Assembly: GCF_024346755.1 (NCBI RefSeq)
Contig: NZ_AP024861.1
Location: 2,046,001-2,110,000, forward strand
Reading direction: 5' to 3'
DNA from: Vibrio aerogenes
GTDB taxonomy: Bacteria > Pseudomonadota > Gammaproteobacteria > Enterobacterales > Vibrionaceae
DNA length: 64,000 bases
This document shows positions 44,845 to 54,318 of this stretch, one piece after another. Positions within the stretch are counted from its first letter, which is position 1. Every line of letters starts with the position of its first letter. The notes beneath the pieces were generated by a model. That model was not told where the DNA came from. It ran no database searches and was given only the letters and a program-made list of their open reading frames with translations. A program made the position numbers and the translations under genes.

Positions 44845-45699
44845 ATGAATACATTAGAAAAAATACAAAAAAATCTGGAAAATTTCAGCAAATCTGAGCG
44901 TAAAGTGGCTGAAGTCATCATGGCTTCGCCACAAACTGCGATTCATTCCAGCATCGCCACCCTGGCGAGGATGGCTGATGTCAGTGAGCCCACAGTAAAC
45001 CGTTTCTGCCGCCGTCTGGATACAAAAGGCTTCCCGGACTTTAAACTTCACCTGGCACAAAGCCTTGCGAATGGCACGCCTTATGTCAACAGGAATGTGG
45101 AAGAAGATGATGGGCCAGATGCTTACACACATAAAATTTTCGAGTCAACCATGGCTTGTCTTGATATTGCCAAAAACAGCATCGAGCCTGCGCAAATTAA
45201 TCGCGCCGTCGATTTACTGACACAAGCAAAACGTATCTCGTTTTTTGGTTTGGGTGCATCATCTGCGGTTGCCCGTGATGCGCAAAATAAATTTATCCGG
45301 TTTAATATTCCGATTACTTGTTTTGAGGATGTGGTCATGCAGCGTATGAGCTGTATTAACTGCACCGATAATGACGTAGTCGTCCTGATTTCACATACCG
45401 GAAGAACAAAAAGTTTGATTGAAATTGCTGAATTAGCGCAGCAATATGGTGCGACGGTAATCGCTATTACCGCGAAAGATTCACCACTAGATCAAGCTTG
45501 TTCATTGTCGATTTGTCTGGATGTTCCTGAAGATACAGACGTTTACATGCCTATGGCCAGCAGGGTTGTACAGATGACAGTCATCGATGTGCTGGCAACA
45601 GGCTTTACACTTCGTCGCGGCTCAGGTTTCAGAGACAACCTGAAACGAGTTAAAGATGCTTTAAAAAGTTCACGATACGATAAATTTCCCCAGTTCTGA
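44845..45699 (+). CDS. hexR: RpiR-family transcriptional regulator HexR
   Basis: 284 residues from the ATG at 44845 (MNTLEKIQKNLENFSKSERK); an upstream TTG at 44815 in frame is unlikely. N-terminal HTH_6 domain (ASPQTAIHSSIATLARMADV, SEPTVNRFCRRLDTKGFPDF) and C-terminal SIS sugar-phosphate domain (FFGLGASSAVARDAQNKF, LISHTGRTKSLIEIAELAQQ). HexR senses KDPG and controls central carbon genes; in this window the uronate unit feeds the same Entner–Doudoroff intermediate. Confidence 0.94.
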   Translation: MNTLEKIQKNLENFSKSERKVAEVIMASPQTAIHSSIATLARMADVSEPTVNRFCRRLDTKGFPDFKLHLAQSLANGTPYVNRNVEEDDGPDAYTHKIFESTMACLDIAKNSIEPAQINRAVDLLTQAKRISFFGLGASSAVARDAQNKFIRFNIPITCFEDVVMQRMSCINCTDNDVVVLISHTGRTKSLIEIAELAQQYGATVIAITAKDSPLDQACSLSICLDVPEDTDVYMPMASRVVQMTVIDVLATGFTLRRGSGFRDNLKRVKDALKSSRYDKFPQF

Positions 45700-45715
45700 T
45701 CCTATTATTAATATG

Positions 45716-45733
45716 TTCTCATCATCCGGTGAT
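45716..45733. repeat. 18-bp shared element (copy 2)
   Basis: TTCTCATCATCCGGTGAT, two changes from copy 1. It begins 17 bases after the hexR stop and ends 172 bases before the grxA ATG. It overlaps the first base pairs of the hexR terminator. Confidence 0.6.
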
Positions 45734-45765
45734 ACCAGTTTTGACCATGCTGGTATCTTCGTTTT
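45731..45765 (+). terminator. Terminator after hexR
   Basis: GATACCAG / CTGGTATC 8-bp stem followed by TTCGTTTT. Confidence 0.75.
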
Positions 45766-45905
45766 GCGTCAGCGCTATTCATTCTATCCACGTATTGAGA
45801 TAGCTTAGGTATAGATTTTAACTATCAAAACAAAAGGTACATGCTGCTTTATTTCAACATACAGTTCAGGCATAGTTACCCCAACAAGAAATCAAGGAGA
45901 AAGTT

Positions 45906-46169
45906 ATGTTTGTAGTCATTTTTGGCCGTCCGGGTTGCCCATTCTGTGTCAGAGCAAAAGAACACGCTGAAACATTAAAAGAAAAGCGTGACGATTTTAA
46001 TTTCCGCTATGTTGATATTCAGGCAGAAGGCATCAGCAAAGCTGATTTGGAAAAAACTGTCGGTAAACCCGTTGAAACAGTGCCACAGATCTTCATTGAT
46101 CAGGAGCATGTCGGCGGCTGTACAGAATTTGAAGCCTATGCAAAAGAAAATCTGGGGCTGTTTGACTAA
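45906..46169 (+). CDS. grxA: Glutaredoxin 1
   Basis: 87 residues, the GrxA size. CPFC redox site at residues 11–14 (GRPGCPFCVRAKEHAE), TVPQIFIDQEHVGGCTEF in the glutathione-binding part. Reduces disulfides, including those of ribonucleotide reductase, with glutathione. AAGGAG lies 7 bases before the ATG. Own terminator. Confidence 0.96.
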   Translation: MFVVIFGRPGCPFCVRAKEHAETLKEKRDDFNFRYVDIQAEGISKADLEKTVGKPVETVPQIFIDQEHVGGCTEFEAYAKENLGLFD

Positions 46170-46202
46170 TTCTTGATGTTCAAATACCTTGATACTGAAT
46201 TC

Positions 46203-46237
46203 AAAGGCCCGTCAATACTTTTACTGACGGGCCTTTT
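46203..46237 (+). terminator. Terminator after grxA
   Basis: AAAGGCCCGTCA / TGACGGGCCTTT, 12-bp stem followed by a short T run. Confidence 0.92.
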
Positions 46238-46433
46238 CTGTTTTTGAATCTAAAACGATAAGTGTGAACAAAAAAGTATCAACTTTATTTTTCCAAATGC
46301 GGACATTTCACTAAATCTGGACTTGAGATCAAGCTGAATAAAATCGTACTAAAATTTCACTTATATTTTCCCGTAATTCATATACAATTTCCTTCGTCTT
46401 TTGTCCTTTAACCCACATACGCTGAGTCTGGCT

Positions 46434-48116
46434 GTGAATATAGATGTTGTACTATTGTTAAAACAAAACCCTATCCTGCTTATTTTTGTCGTCTTAGCCA
46501 TTGGACTGGCAATTGGTAAAATCCGTATTGGTAGCTTTCAGCTTGGAAATTCTATTGGTGTACTCATTACCTCATTAATTATGGGACATTTAGGTTTTTC
46601 ATTTAACTCAGAAGCACTGACGATTGGTTTTATGCTCTTCATCTACTGTGTTGGCATAGAAGCCGGGCCAAACTTCTTCGGTATTTTTTTCCGGGATGGT
46701 AAACACTATCTGATACTGAGTCTTGTTGTTCTTATTGTTGCGAACATGATTACTTATTTCGGCAGCCAGTTTCTTGCATTAGATTACGGACTGTCTGCCG
46801 GTATGATGGCAGGCGCGCTCACCTCCACTCCGGTTTTGGTTGGTGCGCAAGATGCTCTCAATTCCGGTCTGGCCGAAATTCCGGCTGATATGAATATTTC
46901 TCAGATACTGGAAAATGTTTCAGTCGGATACGCCATGGCCTATCTGATTGGATTAATCAGTATGATTATGTTCGCAAAGTTGCTGCCAAGAATTCAGAAA
47001 CAAAATCTGTCAGACTCGGCTCAACAGATCGCCAGAGAGCGAGGTCTGGAACATAATGGACAACGTAAGGTTTATCTGCCAATTATCCGCGCATATCGGG
47101 TGGGTAAAGAGTTAATCAACTGGATTGACGGAAGAAACTTACGCGAACTGGGTGTATACCGCCAGACAGGCTGTTACATCGAAAGGATCCGCCGAAACGG
47201 CATCATAGCCCATCCGGATGGTGATGCAATTTTACAGGAAGGTGATGAAATCGCGTTGGTTGGTTTTCCCGACAGCCATGCGAGACTGGACCCGAGTTTT
47301 CGGAATGAACGGGAAGTATTTGACAGAAATCTGCTTGATTTGAGAATTACGGAAGAAGAAATTGTCGTTAAAAGTGATGGCATTGCAGGAAAACGCTTAT
47401 CTGAGCTCAACCTGTCAGAGTTTGGGTGCTTTCTGAACCGGGTGGTACGGGCACAAATTGAGATGCCAATGGATTCAGATATTTTTCTGGCAAAAGGTGA
47501 TGTCCTCCAGGTCAGTGGTGAAAGAAGCCGGGTTCAGGGGCTGGCTGATAAAATTGGTTTTATTTCAATCCATAGTCAAATCGCAGACTTATTTGCATTT
47601 TGTTGCTTCTTTATATTCGGCATCATGCTGGGCCTGATCACAATGAAGTTCGGCCAGGTATCTTTCGGGCTGGGTAATGCTGTGGGCTTATTACTATCTG
47701 GTATTATGCTCGGATTTCTCAGAGCGAATCATCCGACCTTCGGTTATGTCCCTCAGGGAGCACTGAATATGGTAAAAGATCTCGGACTGATGTTTTTCAT
47801 GGTTGGCATTGGTCTCAGTGCCGGTGGCAATATGTTTGAGCACCTTTCTGAAATCGGAGTAAAACTCCTTGGTCTTGCATTTCTGGTGAGTGTCGTCCCT
47901 GTCGTCTTTGCCTACCTGGTTGGTGCCTATTTGCTGAAAATGAACCGGGCGATGTTGTTTGGTGCCATTATCGGAGCCCGAACCTGTGCGCCTGCAATGG
48001 ATATTGTAAATGATTATGCAAAATCGACTATTCCAGCTCTTGGATACGCCGGTACATATACGATTGCGAATATATTGATGACAATTGCGGGTACAATTCT
48101 GATTTTGCTGACTTAA
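46434..48116 (+). CDS. ybjL: YbjL-family putative transporter (AspT-type)
   Basis: 560 residues from a GTG at 46434, giving [20 protein letters not shown], which aligns with the E. coli YbjL start and length; a TTG at 46401 is less likely. Two membrane halves, each with five to six segments, flank two RCK_C (TrkA-C) domains ([20 protein letters not shown] and [20 protein letters not shown]). [14 protein letters not shown] and [14 protein letters not shown] are repeat signatures of the aspartate:alanine exchanger family. The substrate is unknown. Confidence 0.9.
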   Translation: MNIDVVLLLKQNPILLIFVVLAIGLAIGKIRIGSFQLGNSIGVLITSLIMGHLGFSFNSEALTIGFMLFIYCVGIEAGPNFFGIFFRDGKHYLILSLVVLIVANMITYFGSQFLALDYGLSAGMMAGALTSTPVLVGAQDALNSGLAEIPADMNISQILENVSVGYAMAYLIGLISMIMFAKLLPRIQKQNLSDSAQQIARERGLEHNGQRKVYLPIIRAYRVGKELINWIDGRNLRELGVYRQTGCYIERIRRNGIIAHPDGDAILQEGDEIALVGFPDSHARLDPSFRNEREVFDRNLLDLRITEEEIVVKSDGIAGKRLSELNLSEFGCFLNRVVRAQIEMPMDSDIFLAKGDVLQVSGERSRVQGLADKIGFISIHSQIADLFAFCCFFIFGIMLGLITMKFGQVSFGLGNAVGLLLSGIMLGFLRANHPTFGYVPQGALNMVKDLGLMFFMVGIGLSAGGNMFEHLSEIGVKLLGLAFLVSVVPVVFAYLVGAYLLKMNRAMLFGAIIGARTCAPAMDIVNDYAKSTIPALGYAGTYTIANILMTIAGTILILLT

Positions 48117-48143
48117 TGCGTCATGAGTTTATCCCATAATGAT

Positions 48144-48172
48144 AAAAAGCCGGTTAGTAAACCGGCTTTTTA
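48144..48172. terminator. Bidirectional terminator between ybjL and fabV
   Basis: AAAAAGCCGGTT / AACCGGCTTTTT with a 4-base loop, flanked by A and T runs. It serves both convergent genes. Confidence 0.95.
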
Positions 48173-48194
48173 ATAAACAATTCCGTTTATCGGA

Positions 48195-49397
48195 TCAGAT
48201 ATCAATCACATCAAATTCTGCAACAGGGTTTACGTCTGCTTCATAATCGACGGAATCGATACCGAAGCCAAACAGCTTCAGAAATTCCTGCTTATAATCC
48301 TCATAATCAGTCAGCGCTTTCAGATTCTCAGATGTAATCTGTGGCCATAAATTCTGACAATGCTGCTGGATATCATCTCTGAGTTCCCAGTCATCCAAGC
48401 GCAGGCGATTCTTATCATCGACTTCAGGCGCACTTCCGTCAGCTTTATATAAGCGCTGGCTGAACATGCGATAAATCTGTTCCATACACCCTTCATGGAC
48501 ACCTTCTTCACGCATTTTCTTAAATACCATCGCAATATACAAAGGCATCACAGGAATCGCTGAACTTGCCTGAGTGACAACTGACTTCAGTACAGCAACA
48601 TTAGCGGTTCCGTTTTTCGCACTCAGTTTGCTGTTTAAAGCTGTCGCTGCACGATCCAAATCCATCTTGGCCCGGCCTAAAGCACCGTCCCAGTATATTG
48701 GCCAGGTAAGTTCAGTGCCGATATAACTATAAGCAACGGTCTTACAACCATCGGCCAACACACCCGCATCATCAAGCGCATTAATCCAAAGCTCCCAGTC
48801 CTGTCCGCCCATAACACAAACTGTATCTTCGATTTCCTGTTCAGTTGCAGGCTCAACACTTGCTTCGATAATGACATCTCTGTTTGTATCAACAGCGGTT
48901 GAAGTATAAGTATTTCCAATCGGCTTTAATGAAGAACGGATCACTTCACCCGTATCTGGTAACTTACGCACAGGGGAAGCCAGTGAATAAACAACCATAT
49001 CAATCTGGCCAAGATCCTGCTGAATTAGTTCGATTGTTTTCTGTTTCGCCTCATGAGAAAAAGCATCCCCATTTAAGCTTTTTGCATATAACCCAGCTTC
49101 ATGTGCATACTTTTCAAATGCTGCTGAATTATAAAAACCTGCTGTACCTGGCTTTTTCTCTGTACCTGGCTTCTCAAAAAACACACCGATAGTTGCAGCC
49201 TCACCGCCAAAAGCAGCTGCAATCCGGGATGAAAGCCCATAGCCGCTGGATGCGCCAATCACCAGAACACGCTTGGGAGCGTTAACAATTTTTCCCTGAG
49301 ATTTAGTATATTCAATCTGCTCTTTCACATTAGCCGCACATCCTGAAGGATGTGTCGTTGTGCAAATAAATCCACGAATTTTAGGTTTGATGATCAT
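48195..49397 (-). CDS. fabV: Enoyl-[ACP] reductase FabV
   Basis: 400 residues. NADH-dependent last step of fatty-acid elongation; FabV is naturally resistant to triclosan and was first described in Vibrio cholerae. The nucleotide-binding [20 protein letters not shown] and the Tyr-X8-Lys active site in [10 protein letters not shown] (Tyr of PIYW) are visible, together with the start [27 protein letters not shown] lies 8 bases before the ATG. Confidence 0.97.
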   Translation of the reverse strand: MIIKPKIRGFICTTTHPSGCAANVKEQIEYTKSQGKIVNAPKRVLVIGASSGYGLSSRIAAAFGGEAATIGVFFEKPGTEKKPGTAGFYNSAAFEKYAHEAGLYAKSLNGDAFSHEAKQKTIELIQQDLGQIDMVVYSLASPVRKLPDTGEVIRSSLKPIGNTYTSTAVDTNRDVIIEASVEPATEQEIEDTVCVMGGQDWELWINALDDAGVLADGCKTVAYSYIGTELTWPIYWDGALGRAKMDLDRAATALNSKLSAKNGTANVAVLKSVVTQASSAIPVMPLYIAMVFKKMREEGVHEGCMEQIYRMFSQRLYKADGSAPEVDDKNRLRLDDWELRDDIQQHCQNLWPQITSENLKALTDYEDYKQEFLKLFGFGIDSVDYEADVNPVAEFDVIDI

Positions 49398-49674
49398 ATT
49401 CAGCTTCCTTAAAAAAACTTCTTAAGGATAAAAGGTTCATCAAAAAAACTCATCCTATTTTTTCAAAAAAAGCTTCAAAAAAAGTTTCGAATGAACATTG
49501 GTTGGCTCTCCTCTGAAAAAACAGGTTGTCCGCCTTTCACTTCGGCAGAAAAATGAAAAAAAGTTGAACTCTGCCACGAAATGACAGTCATAATTTTAAC
49601 GTTAACAATAAGAATTGTGTTGAGACTTCAACTGATACTCATTGTTTACGCTGCTTTTTCTTGTTAACTCCTAT

Positions 49675-49718
49675 TATAATGCCCGGTGTATGAACGTTTT
49701 CACCGGGTTTTCTTTTTT
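49675..49718 (+). terminator. Unassigned terminator-like hairpin preceded by a TATAAT box
   Basis: CCCGGTG / CACCGGG 7-bp stem, 12-base loop, then TTTTCTTTTTT. It lies on the plus strand in the 368-base gap between divergent fabV and the D-cysteine desulfhydrase-like gene, with no plus-strand gene ahead of it. A perfect TATAAT (49675–49680) directly precedes the stem. Elsewhere in the gap is a direct repeat TTCAAAAAAAGC/TTCAAAAAAAGT near 49468–49492. Confidence 0.7.
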
Positions 49719-49765
49719 ATACCCGCCAACCATCTGAAATCAGCCAATGTAAAGTTAACCAGTAA

Positions 49766-50737
49766 ATGACAGATAAAGCACTTATCCAATCTATATGTGA
49801 CAGTCCGGTCACCCGCCATCAGTTTGGCCGGTTTCAATTTTTTCTCAAGCGGGACGAATTACTTCATCCTGAATTCTCCGGCAATAAAGCCCGTAAATTC
49901 ATGTCTCTTTTAACAGGCAACTATCGACATATCAAAACAATAACCAGCTATGGTTCACCGCAGGCGAATTCCCTTTATTCTCTGGCTGCGCTGGCCCAAA
50001 TCAAAGGCTGGAGACTTGAATATTATGTTGATCATATCCCTGAATTCATGCAACAGAATCCAACCGGAAACTACAGAGCAGCGCTTGGTCTCGGTGCAAA
50101 AATTATTGCCACAAATAATGAAGCACATGGTTTTTTACGACCGGAAGATTATATCCACCGCTATCTCCCGCCAAGAGATGACACTCTGATCATTCCCGAA
50201 GGTGGGCGGTGTGAGCTTGCCAGAGATGGCGTGTCAGCGCTGGCGTATGAACTACTGGCATGGATTAAAGAAAATCAGATACGTTCTCCGGTTATCGCCT
50301 TACCTTCCGGAACGGGGACGACAGCACTGTATCTTCATCAGATAATGAAGATGTATCATATACCGGTTATCACCTGTGCCTGTGTGGGGGGAAAGGATTA
50401 TTTAATTCAGCAGTTTTTATCTTTGCAGGCTGACAGCTATCCGACCATGCTCGAATTACCCAAAAAACATCATTTTGGTAAACTTTACCAGGAAAACTAT
50501 CACATTTGGATGCAACTATATCATCAGACGAATGTGGAATTTGATCTACTCTATGATCCGCTGATGTGGCGCTGCCTGCGACAAAATGAGGCTGAATATT
50601 CAAAAATGAACTTAATCTATATTCATCAGGGCGGCATCAAAGGCAATGAGAGTATGCTCCCCCGATATCAGCGAAAGTATCCGGATATTGACAAACTGGC
50701 TTTTAACCAATCGCCAGCCTTGTCTCCGGATACCTGA
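49766..50737 (+). CDS. D-cysteine desulfhydrase / ACC deaminase-like PLP enzyme
   Basis: 323 residues, tryptophan-synthase-beta fold family. FSGNKARKFMSLL holds the expected PLP lysine, SYGSPQANSLYSLAALAQIKG follows, and ALPSGTGTTALYLHQIM is the phosphate-binding loop. Relatives cleave D-cysteine or 1-aminocyclopropane-1-carboxylate; the sequence alone does not decide. Its last 35 bases overlap the end of the convergent ktrB gene. Confidence 0.88.
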   Translation: MTDKALIQSICDSPVTRHQFGRFQFFLKRDELLHPEFSGNKARKFMSLLTGNYRHIKTITSYGSPQANSLYSLAALAQIKGWRLEYYVDHIPEFMQQNPTGNYRAALGLGAKIIATNNEAHGFLRPEDYIHRYLPPRDDTLIIPEGGRCELARDGVSALAYELLAWIKENQIRSPVIALPSGTGTTALYLHQIMKMYHIPVITCACVGGKDYLIQQFLSLQADSYPTMLELPKKHHFGKLYQENYHIWMQLYHQTNVEFDLLYDPLMWRCLRQNEAEYSKMNLIYIHQGGIKGNESMLPRYQRKYPDIDKLAFNQSPALSPDT

Positions 50738-52076
50738 GTTTATGGCTTCTGGGGCTTGCCAGAAAATACGCCAGTGTCAATGGGCCAAGTCTCCCCATAA
50801 ACATAAGCAACATAATAATGATCTCCCCGGTCTCACTTAAACCAGAAGTCAGTCCCCGGGACAAACCGACCGTCCCCAATGCAGAAACAGCTTCAAAAAT
50901 AATATCAATCATTGGCGCATGCTCACTCAGCAACAAACAAAAAATTGCAACCCAGGTGACAACAATAGAAACAAACGTCAAAGCAAGAGCCTTACTCACT
51001 GTTTCTCTGGATATTTCCCGCTTAAATACATAAACCGCGGCATCTCTTCTTAAATATCCGTAGGTGGCCAAAATAAGGACAATAAAGGTCACAACCTTGA
51101 TGCCGCTGGCAGTGCTCATTGAGCCGCCGCCAATAAACATGAGAACCAGCATGAGCGATGTTGTTGCATCTTCAAGCTTATCGATCGGTAATGTGTTGAA
51201 TCCTGCTGTTCGGGGAGCAACAGCCTGAAACCACGATGCCAGCCAACGGCCAGACTCATTCATTGGTCCGAGAGTATCCGGATTGTTGGACTCAATCAGG
51301 TAAATCGCAACAACAGCAACTGCATTAATGATGACCGTTCCCGAAATCATCATTTTGCTGTAAGGTGTTAAACGAGACCAGCGCTTACTACGCAGCAAGT
51401 CAATCCACACGGAAAAACCCAGTCCGCCAATAATAAATAGTCCGGATATAGTAAAATTAATCACCGGGTCATTCACATATGGGATTAAATTATCACTATT
51501 GAGTGCAAAACCCGCATTATTGAAAGCACTGACTGTATAAAAAAAGCTATGAAACAAGCTGACTTTCCAGCCCAGTTCATCCCACCAATAAATAAACAGG
51601 ATTGCTATCCCAACAGCTTCAACGCAGAGTGAAAAAATTAATACAGATTTCACCGTGGAAATCAGTGTGGACGCATCAGTCTGATTAAATGCCTCTTTTG
51701 CAACAGTGCGCTGCAGAAAATTAATTTTTCCTCCCAGTGCAATTAAAGTCACGATTGCAAATGTCATTAAGCCTAATCCACCGAGCTGAATCAATAATGC
51801 AATCACAATTTGGCCAAATACAGTAAACTCTGAGCCCGTGTCTACAACGGACAGTCCCGTAACTGTCACTGCTGATGTCGCAGTAAATAAACTCTGAGAC
51901 CATTGAATTGGTACAACGGTTGCCAAAGGTAATTTAAGCAGACAGGTGCCCACCAAAATTAATAAAAGAAAACTGCCACATAAGATCAGAGGAGGTGCAG
52001 CAAGTATTTTTCTGGCTGGTTTTCCACGGTCTTTACGTTCAACAACCGGTGTCATAGAAGGATGCCACAATTTCAT
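50703..52076 (-). CDS. ktrB: Potassium uptake membrane subunit KtrB
   Basis: 457 residues, TrkH/KtrB channel-like subunit with four membrane-pore-membrane repeats. Filter regions include ATSAVTVTGLSVVDTG, SAFNNAGFALNSDNL, APRTAGFNTLPID and SALGTVGLSRGLTSG. It takes up potassium driven by sodium, regulated by KtrA. It begins 8 bases after ktrA. The 3' end overlaps the convergent gene. Confidence 0.95.
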   Translation of the reverse strand: MKLWHPSMTPVVERKDRGKPARKILAAPPLILCGSFLLLILVGTCLLKLPLATVVPIQWSQSLFTATSAVTVTGLSVVDTGSEFTVFGQIVIALLIQLGGLGLMTFAIVTLIALGGKINFLQRTVAKEAFNQTDASTLISTVKSVLIFSLCVEAVGIAILFIYWWDELGWKVSLFHSFFYTVSAFNNAGFALNSDNLIPYVNDPVINFTISGLFIIGGLGFSVWIDLLRSKRWSRLTPYSKMMISGTVIINAVAVVAIYLIESNNPDTLGPMNESGRWLASWFQAVAPRTAGFNTLPIDKLEDATTSLMLVLMFIGGGSMSTASGIKVVTFIVLILATYGYLRRDAAVYVFKREISRETVSKALALTFVSIVVTWVAIFCLLLSEHAPMIDIIFEAVSALGTVGLSRGLTSGLSETGEIIIMLLMFMGRLGPLTLAYFLASPRSHKLRYPETRLAIG

Positions 52077-52084
52077 ATTCAGCC

Positions 52085-52741
52085 TTACCCCAGCTTGGGT
52101 GCCAGTGACTTCAGGGCATCACGTGTTCCACAGAGTAAAAGAGTATCCTGCGCCATGAAGGTAAAATCAGGAGAAACATGTGTAAAGACCTGTTGCTCTC
52201 TTTTAACCATAACCAGGTGAACAGTGTCTTTTTCTGAATCCATCAGGATCTGACTTACCGGACACTCATGCAGAGTATCGGCAACCTGGATCTCTACAAT
52301 ATACAGACCATGACCAATAGAAAGATAATCTTCAACCATCGGATAATTGAGTGCCTGCGCAACCCGTATTCCCATTTCTTCTTCTGGGTGAATAATTCTC
52401 GAGACACCTAATTTTGATACAATCGTATGATGTGCTTTTGTGCTGGCCTTGACCCAGATGTCACTGACACCCAAATTTTTCAGTGCCAGAATACACAGCA
52501 GGCTTGACTCCATATCCTCACCAATCGCGACAACAACAGCATCGCTCGCTTCAAGATCCAGCTCTCTTAAAGCATGTTCATCAGTCGCATCACAAATAAT
52601 AGTCTGGGTTAAATCGTCAACATATTTCTCTGCTATCCGGGAATCCTTATCAACACCGGTAACAGAATGTCCCAGATACATTAGCTCAAGACTTGCCGCA
52701 ACCCCAAAACGCCCCAGCCCAATGACTGTAAAATGTGCCAT
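52085..52741 (-). CDS. ktrA: Potassium uptake regulatory subunit KtrA
   Basis: 218 residues. Cytoplasmic RCK protein with an N-terminal Rossmann nucleotide-binding domain (IGLGRFGVAASLELMYLG, GVDKD) and a C-terminal RCK_C domain (LYIVEIQVADTLHECPVSQI). It gates KtrB in response to nucleotides. AAGGTGGA precedes the ATG. First gene of the ktrAB pair. Confidence 0.95.
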   Translation of the reverse strand: MAHFTVIGLGRFGVAASLELMYLGHSVTGVDKDSRIAEKYVDDLTQTIICDATDEHALRELDLEASDAVVVAIGEDMESSLLCILALKNLGVSDIWVKASTKAHHTIVSKLGVSRIIHPEEEMGIRVAQALNYPMVEDYLSIGHGLYIVEIQVADTLHECPVSQILMDSEKDTVHLVMVKREQQVFTHVSPDFTFMAQDTLLLCGTRDALKSLAPKLG

Positions 52742-52973
52742 CTAATTCCACCTTGTTAAACCTGATAACGAACGTCCAGTCAGACAGCTGACTGGAAAAA
52801 ACATTCAATACCGATACATTGAACATTCTCTGTTATCCGATCAGATATGATTTTTGACAACAATATAGCGCTGTTCTCTGTAAACAGGAATGATTGAGTA
52901 TAAATGACCAGAAGTGAGATGAAGAAAAATAAATTAAACTAGAGCGTGTTTATGAAGGTGAAGACGAGAGAAA

Positions 52974-53011
52974 TATCAGGAGAACATGGTCTGACATGCC
53001 CTCCCCTGATA
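52974..53011 (-). terminator. Hairpin downstream of the 29-codon ORF
   Basis: TATCAGG / CCTGATA 7-bp stem with a 24-base loop. It begins four bases past the small ORF's stop. The T run is weak (ATATTTCTC), so termination is only possible. Confidence 0.4.
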
Positions 53012-53015
53012 CAAA

Positions 53016-53105
53016 TTAATTTGAAGCTTCCTGAGTTTGTTCTGTTTGTTTTTTCATACGTTCGTTCATAAAAAATTGCAGAAATAAACTGATATCGAAA
53101 TCCAT
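53016..53105 (-). CDS. 29-residue small ORF with strong ribosome binding site
   Basis: Encodes MDFDISLFLQFFMNERMKKQ followed by nine more residues (TEQ, TQEA, SN). AGAGGAA lies 7 bases before the ATG, an excellent site. The first half is hydrophobic and aromatic with two early aspartates, possibly an amphipathic membrane-associated helix; the second half is polar and Gln/Glu-rich. I do not recognise it. It lies 274 bases upstream of ktrA on the same strand, with a hairpin between. The rest of this gap (52742–52973) shows nothing clear. Confidence 0.55.
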   Translation of the reverse strand: MDFDISLFLQFFMNERMKKQTEQTQEASN

Positions 53106-53351
53106 AATGAGTTTCCTCTGTAGCGATTAATGGCTGTGTATACATTTCTCAATAATATACGGCACTTGGATTTATCAATGACTTCATCAACATACAATAT
53201 GGTTGTTAAATAACAATACTCACATTAAATGTATGATTTAAATCATCCTATGCGCTAATAATAAGGTGACTCAAATCACATTTCAAGTTTTTTATGAAAA
53301 AATTAAACTTATTTTTTGTAATTTAATTACACAATTATAATTAACTTCTAA

Positions 53352-53407
53352 GGTGTGTTTATCTTTCAGCACCGCTCCTGCCGGAAACTATAAAAGATAA
53401 ACACACC
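53352..53407. repeat. Perfect 15-bp inverted repeat
   Basis: GGTGTGTTTATCTTT (53352–53366) and AAAGATAAACACACC (53393–53407) pair perfectly across a 26-base loop; two more pairs follow after a bulge. It has no T run. It lies in the 429-base AT-rich gap (53106–53534) before the methyltransferase gene, where nothing else is clear. Confidence 0.93.
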
Positions 53408-53534
53408 CTTGCATCCTGTATGCGCAAGTCAGCTTTATTTGCCTGCCAATTTATAGTATTTACTGTAAGCAGTTGTTTCTTTTAAAAACAATTGCTAAAT
53501 TAGATCTCTCTTATATAAAAAGGCATGTGTATCT

Positions 53535-54125
53535 ATGTGGGACGAAATCTATAACACAGCAGCGTACGTGTATGGGACAGAACCAAATCAATTCCTTCAG
53601 GAAGCAGTTTTACACATCCCGAAAGGAAATATTCTCTGCCTGGGAGATGGAGAAGGAAGAAATTCAATTTATCTGGCTAAGCTTGGTTACAACGTCACAG
53701 CAATCGACTTATCTTTAGTTGCTATCAATAAAGCCCGAAAGCTGGCTGATGAACATCAGGTCCAAATCAATCATATCCATGAGAACCTTGAGCACTTTAA
53801 GTTTGGGGCCCACCAATGGGATGGTATTGTCTCCATCTTCTGCCATTTACCTTCGATATTACGAAGTCAAGTCCATCAATCAGTATGCCAAAGTCTGAGA
53901 CCCAAAGGTGTATTCGTGATTGAAGGCTATACAGTTCAACAGCTTCAATACAAAACTGGTGGGCCGTCTTCAGCAGATATGATGATTTCAAGCCAGATTC
54001 TGTCAACGGAATTGAGCCAGCTGGAACCATTAATACTCACCGAGACAGAAAGATTTATCCATGAAGGACAAAAGCATCATGGGCTAAGTCATGTCGTACA
54101 AGGAATTTTTACTAAAAGTGAATAA
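53535..54125 (+). CDS. SAM-dependent methyltransferase, class I
   Basis: 196 residues. SAM-binding motif I ILCLGDGEGRNSIYLAKLGY, acidic motif II VTAIDLS, and the later WDGIVSIFCHLPS. This pattern resembles TehB/UbiE-like small methyltransferases. The substrate is unknown. AAGG lies somewhat far (12 bases) from the ATG. Single gene, with small hairpins (for example GGTATTTC / GAAATACC at 54220–54243) in the region after it. Confidence 0.85.
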   Translation: MWDEIYNTAAYVYGTEPNQFLQEAVLHIPKGNILCLGDGEGRNSIYLAKLGYNVTAIDLSLVAINKARKLADEHQVQINHIHENLEHFKFGAHQWDGIVSIFCHLPSILRSQVHQSVCQSLRPKGVFVIEGYTVQQLQYKTGGPSSADMMISSQILSTELSQLEPLILTETERFIHEGQKHHGLSHVVQGIFTKSE

Positions 54126-54318
54126 AAGCCCGAATCGCCCGGGAGACCTCTCATTCACTGTCAATAAAACTGCGAACAAATGGAATCCCACATAAATTAT
54201 ACTACTATTGTAGTCAGTGGTATTTCGATTCTGTGAAATACCCTTTCCTACTATTCTAATAAAAATCCAGACTTATTGACGTCATGTTTGCTTTTTCTGA
54301 TGAAACCAGGAGACAGAT

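Noticed and set aside
52939..53145. 68-codon minus-strand ORF near ktrA
   Set aside because: No ribosome binding site; the overlapping 29-codon frame has a strong one.
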